Source of the DNA: an uncultured Pelagibacteraceae bacterium
Lineage (GTDB): Bacteria > Pseudomonadota > Alphaproteobacteria > Pelagibacterales > Pelagibacteraceae
Direction of reading: 5' to 3'
DNA: 64,000 nt
Assembly (NCBI GenBank): GCA_902583645.1
Contig: CACHWQ010000001.1
Location: forward strand, 31,966-95,965
Made by a program: the position numbers and the translations under genes. The notes under the pieces were generated by a model, which made no database searches, was not told where the DNA came from, and saw nothing but the letters and a program-made list of their open reading frames with translations. The stretch's first letter is position 1, and every line of letters begins with the position of its first letter. Positions 15,978-24,889 of this stretch are shown here, in pieces.

Positions 15978-16900
15978 AAACTGCAATAATTTCATCAGAC
16001 ACGTCTATAAATCATTTAACAGGTGATGGTCATCCAGAGCAACCAAAAAGAGTTTTGGCAATCACTGAAAAACTAAAAAAACAAAAAAATTTAATTTGGG
16101 ATACGCCAAGTAATTTTAATCATAATATTTTAAAAAAAGCTCATGATGAAAATTATATCAATATGATTCAAAAAAGCTTCCCAAGTGAGGGAATTAAATT
16201 TTTAGATGGTGATACAATTATCTCCCCGGGAAGTAAAGATGCTACAATAGATGCTGTAGGATCTGTAATTAAAGCAATTGATGGTGTTGAAACTAAAAAA
16301 TTTAAAAATGCTTTTTGTGCAGTACGTCCTCCAGGTCATCATGCAGAAAAAGATAAAGCGATGGGTTTTTGCATTTATAATAATTGTGCAGTTGCAGCAC
16401 ATTATCTTATTGAGAAATTTAATTATAAAAGAATAGCTATATTTGACCCAGATGTTCATCATGGAAACGGAACACAAGATATTTTTTATGATAATAAAAA
16501 TGTTTTATACTTATCAACTCACCAATATCCATTTTACCCTGGAACCGGTAGCGACAAAGAAAAAGGAAATCATAATAATATTTTTAATGTTCCTCTACCA
16601 GCCGGAACTAATAGCGAGAAGTACATGAATGCATTAGATAAAGTTTTGGATAAATTAGTAAAATTTAAGCCAGAATTTTTAATTTTTAGTATGGGTTTTG
16701 ATGCAAATATTGCTGATCCACTTGCTCAATTTGAATTACAATCTGAGGATTTTTATGAAATAACAAAAAGAACTCTTAAAGCAACCAATGAATTTACAAA
16801 TGGTAAAGTAATATCAGTATTAGAAGGTGGATATGACCTTAATGCTCTTGCAGAAAGTGCCTTTAATCATGTAAACGCTTTAACTGAAAATAAAACATGA
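15974..16900 (+). CDS. histone-deacetylase-family protein
   Basis: 308-aa zinc-dependent amidohydrolase of the HDAC/AcuC/acetylpolyamine-amidohydrolase superfamily. GTG start overlapping the dapE stop. Active-site elements: RPPGHHAEKDKAMGFC (tandem His 122-123), FDPDVHHGNGTQDIF (zinc Asp/His about 158-170), GFDAN and the C-terminal VISVLEGGYDLNAL. Bacterial members remove acetyl groups from acetyl-lysine proteins, polyamines or other amides; the substrate is not predictable here. The following SET gene starts inside its stop (ATGA), implying coupled translation. Confidence 0.92.
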   Translation: MKTAIISSDTSINHLTGDGHPEQPKRVLAITEKLKKQKNLIWDTPSNFNHNILKKAHDENYINMIQKSFPSEGIKFLDGDTIISPGSKDATIDAVGSVIKAIDGVETKKFKNAFCAVRPPGHHAEKDKAMGFCIYNNCAVAAHYLIEKFNYKRIAIFDPDVHHGNGTQDIFYDNKNVLYLSTHQYPFYPGTGSDKEKGNHNNIFNVPLPAGTNSEKYMNALDKVLDKLVKFKPEFLIFSMGFDANIADPLAQFELQSEDFYEITKRTLKATNEFTNGKVISVLEGGYDLNALAESAFNHVNALTENKT

Positions 16901-17367
16901 AGTTATATAAAATAAAAAAATCAAATATTGATAAAAAAGGTCTTTACGCTACGAAAAATATTAAAGCTGGTACTAGAATAATTCAATATAAAGGAAAAAT
17001 TATAACTAATAGTGAAGTTGAGCGAAACCCTAAATACGATAATGACAAAGATATATATTTATTTGATATTAATAAAAGATATTCACTAGATGGGGATTAT
17101 TCTTGGAATGTGGCTAAAAATATTAATCATAGTTGCAATCCAAACTGTGAGGTTGATGGTACAGGATATAAAATCTATATAACTTCAATTAAAGATATTA
17201 AAAAAAGTGAAGAACTTACTTATGATTATGGATTTTCATATGACGAGGATTATAAACAGTTTCCGTGCAAATGTCGCGCAAAAAATTGTTGTGGTTATAT
17301 AGTTCGATCAGAAAGTCGATGGAGAATAAATAAAAAATTTAGAAAAACCTTTAGAATTAATAAATAA
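16897..17367 (+). CDS. SET-domain lysine methyltransferase-like protein
   Basis: 156-aa protein that is essentially a single SET domain, an S-adenosylmethionine-dependent lysine methyltransferase fold. Seen: an N-terminal GLYATKNIKAGTRIIQYKGKII strand pair, NINHSCNPNC (residues 75-84, the pseudoknot motif), SEELTYDYGFSY with the catalytic-site Tyr, and a post-SET Cys cluster at 124, 126, 131 and 132 that could bind zinc. Target protein unknown. It overlaps the HDAC-like gene by 4 bp and converges with truA (11-bp overlap of 3' ends). Confidence 0.92.
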   Translation: MKLYKIKKSNIDKKGLYATKNIKAGTRIIQYKGKIITNSEVERNPKYDNDKDIYLFDINKRYSLDGDYSWNVAKNINHSCNPNCEVDGTGYKIYITSIKDIKKSEELTYDYGFSYDEDYKQFPCKCRAKNCCGYIVRSESRWRINKKFRKTFRINK

Positions 17368-18097
17368 CCTTTTTGAGAAATAAACCATAAGGTGGTGCTG
17401 GGGGAGCACATAATGCTCTTTTTTTTGATAAAGTTATATCTTTAAATTTCTTAAAATCCCATTTTCCTTCTCCTAGATATTTAAGACAACCCACCATTGA
17501 TCTGACCTGAGTTTGAAGAAATGATTTAGATTTAAATTCGATAGATATTTGATTTTTTTTTTTTAATATATTTACCTTCTCTAAAGTTCTTATAGGGCTT
17601 TTTGCCGAACATGATGAGGCTCTAAAAGTTGAAAAATCTCTTTTTCCCATTAAAAATTTTGCACCTTTTTTAACATTTTCTAAATTAATTTTTTTTTTTA
17701 TATGCCAACCTCTATTTTTGTTAATAATTGGTATGCTTTCTCTATTAAAAATTATATATTGATAAATTCTAGCTTTAGCTGAAAATCTAGAATGAAAATT
17801 TTCATTTCTTTTTTTTATATTTAATATGGAAATAAAATTTTTATTTAGCAAAAAATTTAATCTGTTTAGGAATTTATTAATATCTAATATTTTATATTTC
17901 GTATCAAAGTGAGCAGACTGTGAAATTGCATGAACACCAGCATCTAATCTTCCTTGACCTACAACAAATATTTTTTCTTCCAGGATTTTTTTTAAGGAAT
18001 TTTCAATGGTTTTCTGAACTGATTTACCTTTTGGTTGAGATTGCCAACCAATAAAACCTGTTCCAACATACTCAATAAGAATCTGATATCTAAACAT
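17357..18097 (-). CDS. truA: tRNA pseudouridine(38-40) synthase
   Basis: 246-aa TruA, which modifies U38-U40 in the anticodon arm. Seen: YVGTGFIGWQSQPKGKSVQKTIE, the catalytic Asp in GQGRLDAGVHAISQSAHFDT, NFHSRFSAKARIYQYIIFN and the C-terminal SFLQTQVRSMVGCL. It overlaps the fmt end by 8 bp, forming a def-fmt-truA translation-related operon that is common in Alphaproteobacteria. Confidence 0.97.
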   Translation of the reverse strand: MFRYQILIEYVGTGFIGWQSQPKGKSVQKTIENSLKKILEEKIFVVGQGRLDAGVHAISQSAHFDTKYKILDINKFLNRLNFLLNKNFISILNIKKRNENFHSRFSAKARIYQYIIFNRESIPIINKNRGWHIKKKINLENVKKGAKFLMGKRDFSTFRASSCSAKSPIRTLEKVNILKKKNQISIEFKSKSFLQTQVRSMVGCLKYLGEGKWDFKKFKDITLSKKRALCAPPAPPYGLFLKKVIY

Positions 18098-19019
18098 TAT
18101 TTAGATTTGACCCTTTTAAAATTTTAGATCCAAGTAAAAATTCTCTTATTTTTTGAACTTTTTTTCCCTCTCTCTGAATTTCAACTATTTTTAATGATCT
18201 TTCCTTACATCCTATCTCTAGATTTTGGCTTAAAACAGTTCCTGGCTCACCCTTTGAATTTCCTATCTCAGCTTTAAGAATTTTATATCTTTCTCCTTTA
18301 TAGATAAACCATGCTCCTGGTGTTGGAAATAGCCCGTTTACTAATCCTAATATTTCATCTGCACTAAGACTCCAATTTATCATTCCCTCCGCCTTTTCAA
18401 TTTTTTTTGCATAAGTTGCTTTGTTATGTTCTTGTTCAACAAAGTTTGCTTTATCATCAATTATATCATCTATATCATCAAGTATTTTTTCTGAAGCTAT
18501 TAGTGACAGTCTTTCAGATATGACCTCAGCATTGTCTTGTTTTTTGATATCAGTTTCATACCTTTTAGTTACGGGACCAGCATCTAGCTTATTAATTATT
18601 TTCATAATACTTATTCCAGTTTTGTTATCTAGGTTCATTAAAGCTCTCTGAATTGGTGCAGCACCTCTCCACTTAGGCAAAAGAGATGCATGAATATTTA
18701 TAAATCCTTTTTTCGTTAAACTCAGAAAATTTTCAGGTAATATCTTCCCGTAGGCAACTACAATTGCAAGATCTGCATTTAATTCCTCGATAAAATTATA
18801 TTCTACTAAATTACCTTTTAAAGTTTCAGGTGTTCTAACTTCGATATTTAAAGTCTCGGCCATAAGATGAACAGGTGATTTTTGAATTCTCATTCCCCTA
18901 TTAGATTTCTTTGGAGGCTGAGTGTAAACGACAGATACTGGATATCCATTTTGATACAAAGATTTTAAAATGGGAACAGCAAAGATTGGGGATCCCATAA
19001 ATAAAATTTTTTTTAACAT
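18090..19019 (-). CDS. fmt: methionyl-tRNA formyltransferase
   Basis: 309-aa enzyme that formylates initiator Met-tRNA using 10-formyltetrahydrofolate. Seen: FMGSPIFAVPILKSL, VVYTQPPKKSNRGM, VVAYGKILPENFLS, the catalytic INIHASLLPKWRGAAPIQRALM (Asn/His) and the C-terminal tRNA-binding domain starting near INWSLSADEI. It begins right after the def stop (no gap), consistent with coupled formylation and deformylation functions. Confidence 0.97.
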   Translation of the reverse strand: MLKKILFMGSPIFAVPILKSLYQNGYPVSVVYTQPPKKSNRGMRIQKSPVHLMAETLNIEVRTPETLKGNLVEYNFIEELNADLAIVVAYGKILPENFLSLTKKGFINIHASLLPKWRGAAPIQRALMNLDNKTGISIMKIINKLDAGPVTKRYETDIKKQDNAEVISERLSLIASEKILDDIDDIIDDKANFVEQEHNKATYAKKIEKAEGMINWSLSADEILGLVNGLFPTPGAWFIYKGERYKILKAEIGNSKGEPGTVLSQNLEIGCKERSLKIVEIQREGKKVQKIREFLLGSKILKGSNLNNV

Positions 19020-19544
19020 TTAAACTACAATTCTATCCGTATTTTGTCTTGTTTTTGAAAGTTTTTTTATAATAAGGTCTTTTTTTAATTTTGATAAAAA
19101 ATCTATAATTAATTTTCCATCTAGATGATTGATCTCATGCTGAATACATGTAGACAGAAGATTATCACAATTCATATTTTTTTTTTTTCCGTCAATGTCT
19201 ATGTATTCAATAAGACATGTTTTTGGTCGCTCAATCTCAATAAATGTATTAGGTATAGATAGACAACCTTCTTCATATTTAGATTTTTCATTACTTAAAT
19301 TTTTAATTACTGGGTTGATAAAACATAATGGTTTTCTCTGATCATCTTTTTGCATAACATCCAATACAATAATTCTTTTTGGTATACCTATTTGAATAGC
19401 AGCTAACCCTATTCCTTTATGATGGTACATTGTTTCAAATAAATTTTGAATTAATTTTTTTTCTTCTCTACCAATCTTTTGAATATCTTGAGATTTTTTT
19501 CGTAGTGCTTCATCTGGAACTGTAATTAATTTTTTGACTGTCAT
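19020..19544 (-). CDS. def: peptide deformylase
   Basis: 174-aa metalloenzyme removing the N-terminal formyl group from nascent proteins. Three signature motifs: GIGLAAIQIGIPKRI (motif 1), EGCLSIPN (metal Cys) and the helix IQHEINHLDGKL (HExxH-type His pair). Full length. First gene of the def-fmt-truA operon, 12 nt after the large secreted-protein gene upstream. Confidence 0.97.
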   Translation of the reverse strand: MTVKKLITVPDEALRKKSQDIQKIGREEKKLIQNLFETMYHHKGIGLAAIQIGIPKRIIVLDVMQKDDQRKPLCFINPVIKNLSNEKSKYEEGCLSIPNTFIEIERPKTCLIEYIDIDGKKKNMNCDNLLSTCIQHEINHLDGKLIIDFLSKLKKDLIIKKLSKTRQNTDRIVV

Positions 19545-19556
19545 GATTTAAGATTA

Positions 19557-21311
19557 TTATACTTTTACAGGAATAACTTGAAGAATAATATCATTTCTAA
19601 TTTTATCAATATTTAACTTATTTAAGGTACTTATGATAAAATATAATGTTTCCGTGCCAAGATCTTTTAAATTATCCTCGCCAATAATCTCAACTAATCT
19701 AAGTAAAATCATAGCGATTTCCCGGTCATTTATCATTACTTCTATGTCAGTAGGTATATTTGATTTATTTAACTCCAGCATGCTCTCATATTTTTCGGAA
19801 ACCTTAATGCCGTCAGAGATCAAAGACTCTATTAAAATATTGTCCTTGATTGAAAAGAAATATTTCTTATTTTTTTTTATTTTTTTTAACATTTTATCCA
19901 AATCTTTTTCAGTTTTTTCTTTAGAAATTTCTCCATAGAAATAATTTATCAATTTAGATTGATGTAAGATTTTATTATTATATTTAATTTTAAGTTTCTC
20001 ACCTCCTGATTTAGCTAATTGCAGCTCATAAAATTCAGAATATTTAGAGGAAATTTTATCTTCATCAATGGTTTGTACTAGTCTACTAAGCTCTTTATCA
20101 AAAGCATTGTTTAAATTATCGTCATCAAATTCTTTTTTTAGTATTTCAAGTAGTTTAATTTGGTTATCTGGGTCTTTAGAAACTAAGAAAGCTTGATATA
20201 TTAGTGCTCTTGCCTCATAATTGGGTAAAAGTTTATATGCGTCAGTAGCTGATATTATTTGATAAATATTGAATTGGAATCTGGTATATAAATCTAATAA
20301 ATCAGTCTCTTTATAACTCCCATCATTAGTAGCTTTTTCAAATGATTTTATTTTTTCTCGATCTTCTAAATCAATATCACTTACCTTTGTTAAAAGATTA
20401 TTCGATGAAAGGTACCGCCAAATTATTTTTTTTGTGTTTTTGTCTGGTTCGAACAAAAAATCTTTTATTGATAAATATGACAGGTGAAAATTTAACATAC
20501 TTTGCTCGGATATAGTTATCTCTGGATCATCAGTATATCCCATTAAATAATTGAAACTTTTATCAAAAAAATCATCCTTGAAGCCACTTTCTTTAAGTAG
20601 ATCATATTGGAGTTGGGCTATTTCTTTCTGATCTTTATGTATTAAACAATAAATTTTATACTTTAAAATATAATCGATGTTTGGAACAATTTTCATGATA
20701 GAAAATAATTCACAAGACTTATTAATTTTTCCAAGAGATAAGTTCTTATCTAAGTAGTATTCAGCAAGTTTATTGTTAAATTCTCCTGTGTTATTTTTAA
20801 TAATAAAATCTTTAATTAGATTTAAATCATCATTTTTAATTAACCATTTGATTTTTAAATCAATAAATTCACCAGTGTCAATATTATTTGACGGAGGGAA
20901 AGCATTTGTGAGTATCAGCTTTTTATAAATATTTTTAGCATCATTGGATAATTTAATTTTATGAATTTTTTCAATAAGCTTAATTATTTTATCACCATCA
21001 GAGAGCTCCCACATATTAAGATTCAAATCATTATCAGCTGGATCGTAAAGACCAACTAACTTCAAATCATAAGCTTCTAATTTTTCCTCCTCTTCTACAT
21101 AAAGTAAATTTGGAGTATCGTTTTTGATATTTGATAATTTATTATTATTTTCTTTAATTAATTTATTTTCTTTTTCAATTTTATCTTTATTCTTTATATT
21201 CTCTAAGTCCCAAATATCAATTGGCTCATCTGAATATGAGCTATTAGAAATAAATAAGACAAATAAAAATAAATTAAGTAACTTTTTATTTGATAACTTT
21301 AAAAGTCTCAT
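19557..21311 (-). CDS. secreted 584-aa protein of unknown function
   Basis: No family recognised. The N-terminus has a basic start and hydrophobic core (about residues 10-24, LLNLFLFVLFISNSSYS) followed by DEP, a standard signal peptide, so the protein is probably periplasmic. The rest is largely helical and rich in Lys, Leu, Asp and Asn. Repeated patterns of short amphipathic helices (for example LIYQAFLVSKDPDNQIKLLEIL) suggest TPR- or HEAT-like alpha-solenoid repeats, which is inference. It overlaps the upstream 61-aa membrane gene by 26 bp, and def-fmt-truA follow 12 nt later. Confidence 0.8.
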   Translation of the reverse strand: MRLLKLSNKKLLNLFLFVLFISNSSYSDEPIDIWDLENIKNKDKIEKENKLIKENNNKLSNIKNDTPNLLYVEEEEKLEAYDLKLVGLYDPADNDLNLNMWELSDGDKIIKLIEKIHKIKLSNDAKNIYKKLILTNAFPPSNNIDTGEFIDLKIKWLIKNDDLNLIKDFIIKNNTGEFNNKLAEYYLDKNLSLGKINKSCELFSIMKIVPNIDYILKYKIYCLIHKDQKEIAQLQYDLLKESGFKDDFFDKSFNYLMGYTDDPEITISEQSMLNFHLSYLSIKDFLFEPDKNTKKIIWRYLSSNNLLTKVSDIDLEDREKIKSFEKATNDGSYKETDLLDLYTRFQFNIYQIISATDAYKLLPNYEARALIYQAFLVSKDPDNQIKLLEILKKEFDDDNLNNAFDKELSRLVQTIDEDKISSKYSEFYELQLAKSGGEKLKIKYNNKILHQSKLINYFYGEISKEKTEKDLDKMLKKIKKNKKYFFSIKDNILIESLISDGIKVSEKYESMLELNKSNIPTDIEVMINDREIAMILLRLVEIIGEDNLKDLGTETLYFIISTLNKLNIDKIRNDIILQVIPVKV

Positions 21312-21471
21312 TAGGTATTAATTTTTCAATTTTTTTATTTGGTGCAGGAAAATTAATTTGATCTAACATTATTAATATAAGACAAAAAACTAAAAAAAAT
21401 AAAATAACTTTAATTGATAATTTAATATAATTATTAGACTTGCCAATACTTGTTTTTTTATAAAAATGCAT
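21286..21471 (-). CDS. 61-aa single-span membrane protein
   Basis: Small protein with a polar basic N-terminus (MHFYKKTSIGKSNNY), one transmembrane helix at about residues 18-39 (SIKVILFFLVFCLILIMLDQIN) and a short Pro/Lys-rich tail. Orientation would leave the tail periplasmic. Its 3' end overlaps the start of the 584-aa secreted-protein gene by 26 bp, so the two are probably translated together and may work together at the inner membrane. It is divergent from aroK with a 61-bp shared promoter region. No family recognised. Confidence 0.65.
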   Translation of the reverse strand: MHFYKKTSIGKSNNYIKLSIKVILFFLVFCLILIMLDQINFPAPNKKIEKLIPNETFKVIK

Positions 21472-21532
21472 ATAACGTTTATTAATTTCAAATTAAGACA
21501 AATTTGTGTTTTTTCAACACTGAAATTATACT

Positions 21533-22051
21533 ATGAAAAAAAACCTAGTATTAATAGGAATGATGGGTTCCGGTAAATCAACAATAGGAAAAGAAATTTC
21601 CAAAAAAAGCACCCTTAAATTCAAAGATACTGATCAATTAATAGAAAATAATCAAAAAATGAAGATAAGAGATATTTTTGATGAGAAGGGAGAGTTTTTT
21701 TTTAGGTCTATTGAAGAAAAAATAGTTTTAAAAACTTTGAAATTGACTGATCAAGTAATCGCTCTTGGGGGTGGTTCATTTTTAAATAAAAAAATAAGAT
21801 TGGAAGTTTTGAGAAACAATATTTCAATTTGGTTAAATTGGAAAAATGATATTATTTTGCAAAGAATAATGAAAAGTAAAAAAAGACCGAAATTGGACTT
21901 TTTAAGTAATAAAGACATTTTGAGATTAATTAATTTTAGATCAAAGATATATTTTAAAGCGGATTTTAAAGTTAATTGTGATAATTTAAATAAATTTCAA
22001 ATATCAAGAAAAGTTTTAAAAATTTATGAAAACAAAAAAAATAACGATTAG
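21533..22051 (+). CDS. aroK: shikimate kinase
   Basis: 172-aa kinase that phosphorylates shikimate in aromatic amino acid synthesis. Walker A is GMMGSGKST (residues 8-16), the shikimate-binding DTDQLIE and FFRSIEE with the conserved Arg are present, and ALGGGSFL is the Gly-rich loop. The lid region KSKKRPKLDF holds the expected Arg. The 3' end overlaps aroB by 26 bp. The order aroK-aroB is standard. Confidence 0.96.
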   Translation: MKKNLVLIGMMGSGKSTIGKEISKKSTLKFKDTDQLIENNQKMKIRDIFDEKGEFFFRSIEEKIVLKTLKLTDQVIALGGGSFLNKKIRLEVLRNNISIWLNWKNDIILQRIMKSKKRPKLDFLSNKDILRLINFRSKIYFKADFKVNCDNLNKFQISRKVLKIYENKKNND

Positions 22052-23132
22052 TACTTTCGAGGGAAAATACCCAATATTAATTGGAAAAAATATTAGCTCA
22101 AACACTGGAAATCTTTTAAAAAAAAATAAGATTTTTTCATCAAAAGTTTTGTTGGTTGTTGATAAAAAAGTTCCACTTGAGATGATAAAAAAAATAAAAA
22201 AATCAATAAAAGAAAAAAAAAACTTAATATATTTAAAATCTAATGAAAAAAATAAATCACAGAGTAACGTTGATAAGATTTTAAGTGTACTATTAAAAGA
22301 AAATTTTAATCGAAATGATTGTCTAATATCAATAGGTGGTGGGATTATAGGAGATCTATCAGCATTTAGTGCAAGCATATTCAAAAGGGGACTTATTTAT
22401 GTAAACATACCAACCACATTGCTTGCTCAAGTAGACTCTTCTATCGGAGGCAAAACCGGAATTAACTCAAAATTTGGAAAAAATCTTATTGGTACTTTTT
22501 ATCAACCCAAGCTTGTTATATCAGATATTTCTTTTCTTAAATCGCTACCAAAAAGAGAAATTATTTGTGGTTATGCGGAGATTTTCAAACATTCATTAAT
22601 TTCAAATAGATCTTTTTTTAATTTTTTGAACAAAAATATTAAAGAGATTTTAAAATTTAAAAGTCCTTATATTGAAAAATCAATTTATAAAAGTTGTATA
22701 ATTAAAAAAAAGATAGTTGAGAAAGATTTTAAAGAAAAGAACTTAAGAAAAATTTTAAATTTTGGTCATACGTTTGGGCATGCTTACGAAGCTTCCTTGG
22801 GATATTCATCGAAACTTAATCATGGCGAGGCGGTGATACTAGGTATATCTAGTGCAGCTACGTTTAGCCAGGATAACAAAATTTTAAATAATAATGATGC
22901 TAAATTAATTTTTAAACATATTGATAGAATAAGTAGTAAATTTTCTTTGAGAAATTTTTTTAAAAAAACAAATATAAAAAAAATAGTAAAATTTATGGCC
23001 ACTGATAAAAAAAACTTTGATGATAAAATTAACTTAATCTTAATTAAAAAAATTGGAAATGTAAATTTTAAGTATAAATTTAGCTTAAAAAAAATAGAAA
23101 AGTTTTTTCTTAATTATTTTAGAACAATTTGA
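22026..23132 (+). CDS. aroB: 3-dehydroquinate synthase
   Basis: 368-aa NAD- and metal-dependent cyclase converting DAHP to 3-dehydroquinate. Seen: SIGGGIIGDLSAFSASIFKRGL, NIPTTLLAQVDSSIGGKTGIN, GKNLIGTFYQPKLV, GYAEIFKHSLI and the metal-binding LNFGHTFGHAYE / LNHGEAVILG His residues. Full length. Translation starts inside the aroK 3' end. It converges on bolA (19-bp overlap of 3' ends). Confidence 0.97.
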   Translation: MKTKKITISTFEGKYPILIGKNISSNTGNLLKKNKIFSSKVLLVVDKKVPLEMIKKIKKSIKEKKNLIYLKSNEKNKSQSNVDKILSVLLKENFNRNDCLISIGGGIIGDLSAFSASIFKRGLIYVNIPTTLLAQVDSSIGGKTGINSKFGKNLIGTFYQPKLVISDISFLKSLPKREIICGYAEIFKHSLISNRSFFNFLNKNIKEILKFKSPYIEKSIYKSCIIKKKIVEKDFKEKNLRKILNFGHTFGHAYEASLGYSSKLNHGEAVILGISSAATFSQDNKILNNNDAKLIFKHIDRISSKFSLRNFFKKTNIKKIVKFMATDKKNFDDKINLILIKKIGNVNFKYKFSLKKIEKFFLNYFRTI

Positions 23133-23374
23133 ATAGAATGAATATAGTTTTTCAATTCCAATTCTAAAATCTTATAAATTGTTTTAGTTGAATTGATTTT
23201 ACTCATGTTAGTAAGTTCTTTTGATTTAATAAAAAGCTTAAGATGAAATTTATTTTTTTGGAAATTTTTATGTTTTAAATGTAAATAAGTTTCGTCCTCA
23301 ATAACTATTTCATCTATTGCTAAACGAGATGAAATTTTTTTTTTAATTGTGTCATTAAGTTTATTTATATTCAT
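23114..23374 (-). CDS. divergent BolA-family protein
   Basis: 86-aa protein with the BolA-like layout: an N-terminal helix, the strand pair VIEDETYLHLKH, the strand KFHLKLFIKSKELTN, then helix KTIYKILELEL and a final strand IHSIQIVL. BolA proteins partner monothiol glutaredoxins in Fe-S/iron handling. Position next to the J-domain/cobS/cobT genes matches Alphaproteobacteria and supports the call. The usual Arg-His before the last helix is replaced (INSTKTIY), so a common Fe-S ligand is missing. Divergent from the J-domain gene. Confidence 0.7.
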   Translation of the reverse strand: MNINKLNDTIKKKISSRLAIDEIVIEDETYLHLKHKNFQKNKFHLKLFIKSKELTNMSKINSTKTIYKILELELKNYIHSIQIVLK

Positions 23375-23397
23375 AAAAATATATGTATTATTATATC

Positions 23398-23925
23398 ATG
23401 AAAACTATATGCGATTGGAACAATTGTTTTGAGCCTGGAGAATACCGTGCTCCTATAGAAAAAGATAATTCCAAAAACTATAGACTTCTTTGTCTTAAGC
23501 ATGTCAAAGAGTTTAATCGAAATTGGAACTATTTTGCAGGAATGTCGGATACCGAGGTAATAGATTTTTTAAAATCTGACATGACATGGCATAAAAAAAC
23601 TCAAAGTTTTAGTTCATCAGATAACTTTTTTAAGGTTTTATGGAATAATGTATTAAATGATGGGATAGAAAAAACAAGTCTAAAAGATCAATTTATTAAA
23701 AATAACAAAATTAATTTTAACCATAACGATATCAAAGCCTTTGGTATTTTAGGAGTTAAAGTGGGATTAAAATGGGATAAAATTCAAGAAAAGTTTAAAA
23801 AACTTGTCAAAAAATTTCACCCTGATATTAATGCTGGAGACAAAAGCTTTGAAGAAAAATTAAAGTTAATTACTCTGGCTTACACGCAATTAAAAAACAC
23901 ATATAGGCAAAAAATTGGAAAATAA
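23398..23925 (+). CDS. J-domain protein of the cobST neighbourhood
   Basis: About 175 aa from the ATG at 23398; an earlier in-frame ATG at 23383 adds only MYYYI. The N-terminal part CDWNNCFEPGEYRAP...LCLKHVKEFNRNWNYF has paired Cys and Cys/His that could bind zinc. The C-terminal part is a J domain with KKFHPDINAG (HPD about residue 141), which would stimulate an Hsp70. This two-part protein is found upstream of cobS in many Alphaproteobacteria. It overlaps cobS by 11 bp, so it may be the chaperone partner of the CobS/CobT complex; that role is inference. Confidence 0.88.
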   Translation: MKTICDWNNCFEPGEYRAPIEKDNSKNYRLLCLKHVKEFNRNWNYFAGMSDTEVIDFLKSDMTWHKKTQSFSSSDNFFKVLWNNVLNDGIEKTSLKDQFIKNNKINFNHNDIKAFGILGVKVGLKWDKIQEKFKKLVKKFHPDINAGDKSFEEKLKLITLAYTQLKNTYRQKIGK

Positions 23926-24889
23926 TTTAAATATAAAACCAGATATAAAAATATCAGTAAATCAAACTTTTGGGATTGATAGTGATATGGAAATAGAGGC
24001 GTTTTCAAAAAGAAATGATTATGTTCCCGAAATAGATAAAAATTATATATTTGATAAAGATACAACCTTGGCAATTTTATCTGGCTTTGCATTTAATAAG
24101 CGAGTTTTAATTCAAGGATACCACGGGACTGGAAAATCAACTCATATCGAACAAATAGCAGCCAGATTGAATTGGCCATGTGTAAGAATAAATTTAGATA
24201 GTCATGTAAGTAGAATTGATCTAATCGGAAAAGATGCAATCACACTTAAAGATGGAAAACAGATAACAGAGTTTAAAGAAGGTATATTGCCTTGGGCTAT
24301 TCAAAACTCAATTGCTCTAGTATTTGATGAATATGACGCTGGTAGACCAGATGTGATGTTTGTAATTCAAAGAGTATTAGAAGCAGATGGAAATTTTACC
24401 CTACTTGATAAAAATAAAGTTATTAAACAAAATAAATATTTTAGACTTTTTGCTACCACAAATACTGTTGGTCTAGGTGACACAACAGGTCTATATCATG
24501 GTACTCAACAAATTAACCAAGGCCAAATGGATAGATGGAATATAGTAAGCACTTTGAATTATTTAAGTTTAGAAAAAGAAATGGAAATAGTTCTAGCAAA
24601 AAATAAAAATCTTAATAACAGCAAGGGAAAAGAAAAAATAGCAAACATGATTAAAGTAGCGTCACTTACAAGAAAAGGGTTTGTTGCAGGAGATATCTCT
24701 ACAGTTATGAGCCCTAGAACGGTGCTGCATTGGGTTGAAAATACAGATATTTTTAAAGATGTTGGTTATGCATTTAGAGTTACGTTTCTTAATAAATGTG
24801 ACGAGGTTGAGAAGAACATTATATCTGAGTACTACCAAAGATGTTTCGGTGAAGAATTGCCTGAATCTCTGGTTAATATTCATACCTGA
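23915..24889 (+). CDS. cobS: CobS-like AAA+ cobaltochelatase subunit
   Basis: 324-aa AAA+ ATPase of the CobS/MoxR type. N-terminal [23 protein letters not shown] matches CobS, Walker A is GYHGTGKST (68-76), then [23 protein letters not shown], Walker B VFDEYDAG and sensor [10 protein letters not shown]. In B12 producers CobS and CobT drive CobN to insert cobalt. The start is a TTG overlapping the J-domain gene; the N-terminal homology supports it. It shares one base with cobT. No CobN is in this window. Confidence 0.93.
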   Translation: MENNLNIKPDIKISVNQTFGIDSDMEIEAFSKRNDYVPEIDKNYIFDKDTTLAILSGFAFNKRVLIQGYHGTGKSTHIEQIAARLNWPCVRINLDSHVSRIDLIGKDAITLKDGKQITEFKEGILPWAIQNSIALVFDEYDAGRPDVMFVIQRVLEADGNFTLLDKNKVIKQNKYFRLFATTNTVGLGDTTGLYHGTQQINQGQMDRWNIVSTLNYLSLEKEMEIVLAKNKNLNNSKGKEKIANMIKVASLTRKGFVAGDISTVMSPRTVLHWVENTDIFKDVGYAFRVTFLNKCDEVEKNIISEYYQRCFGEELPESLVNIHT

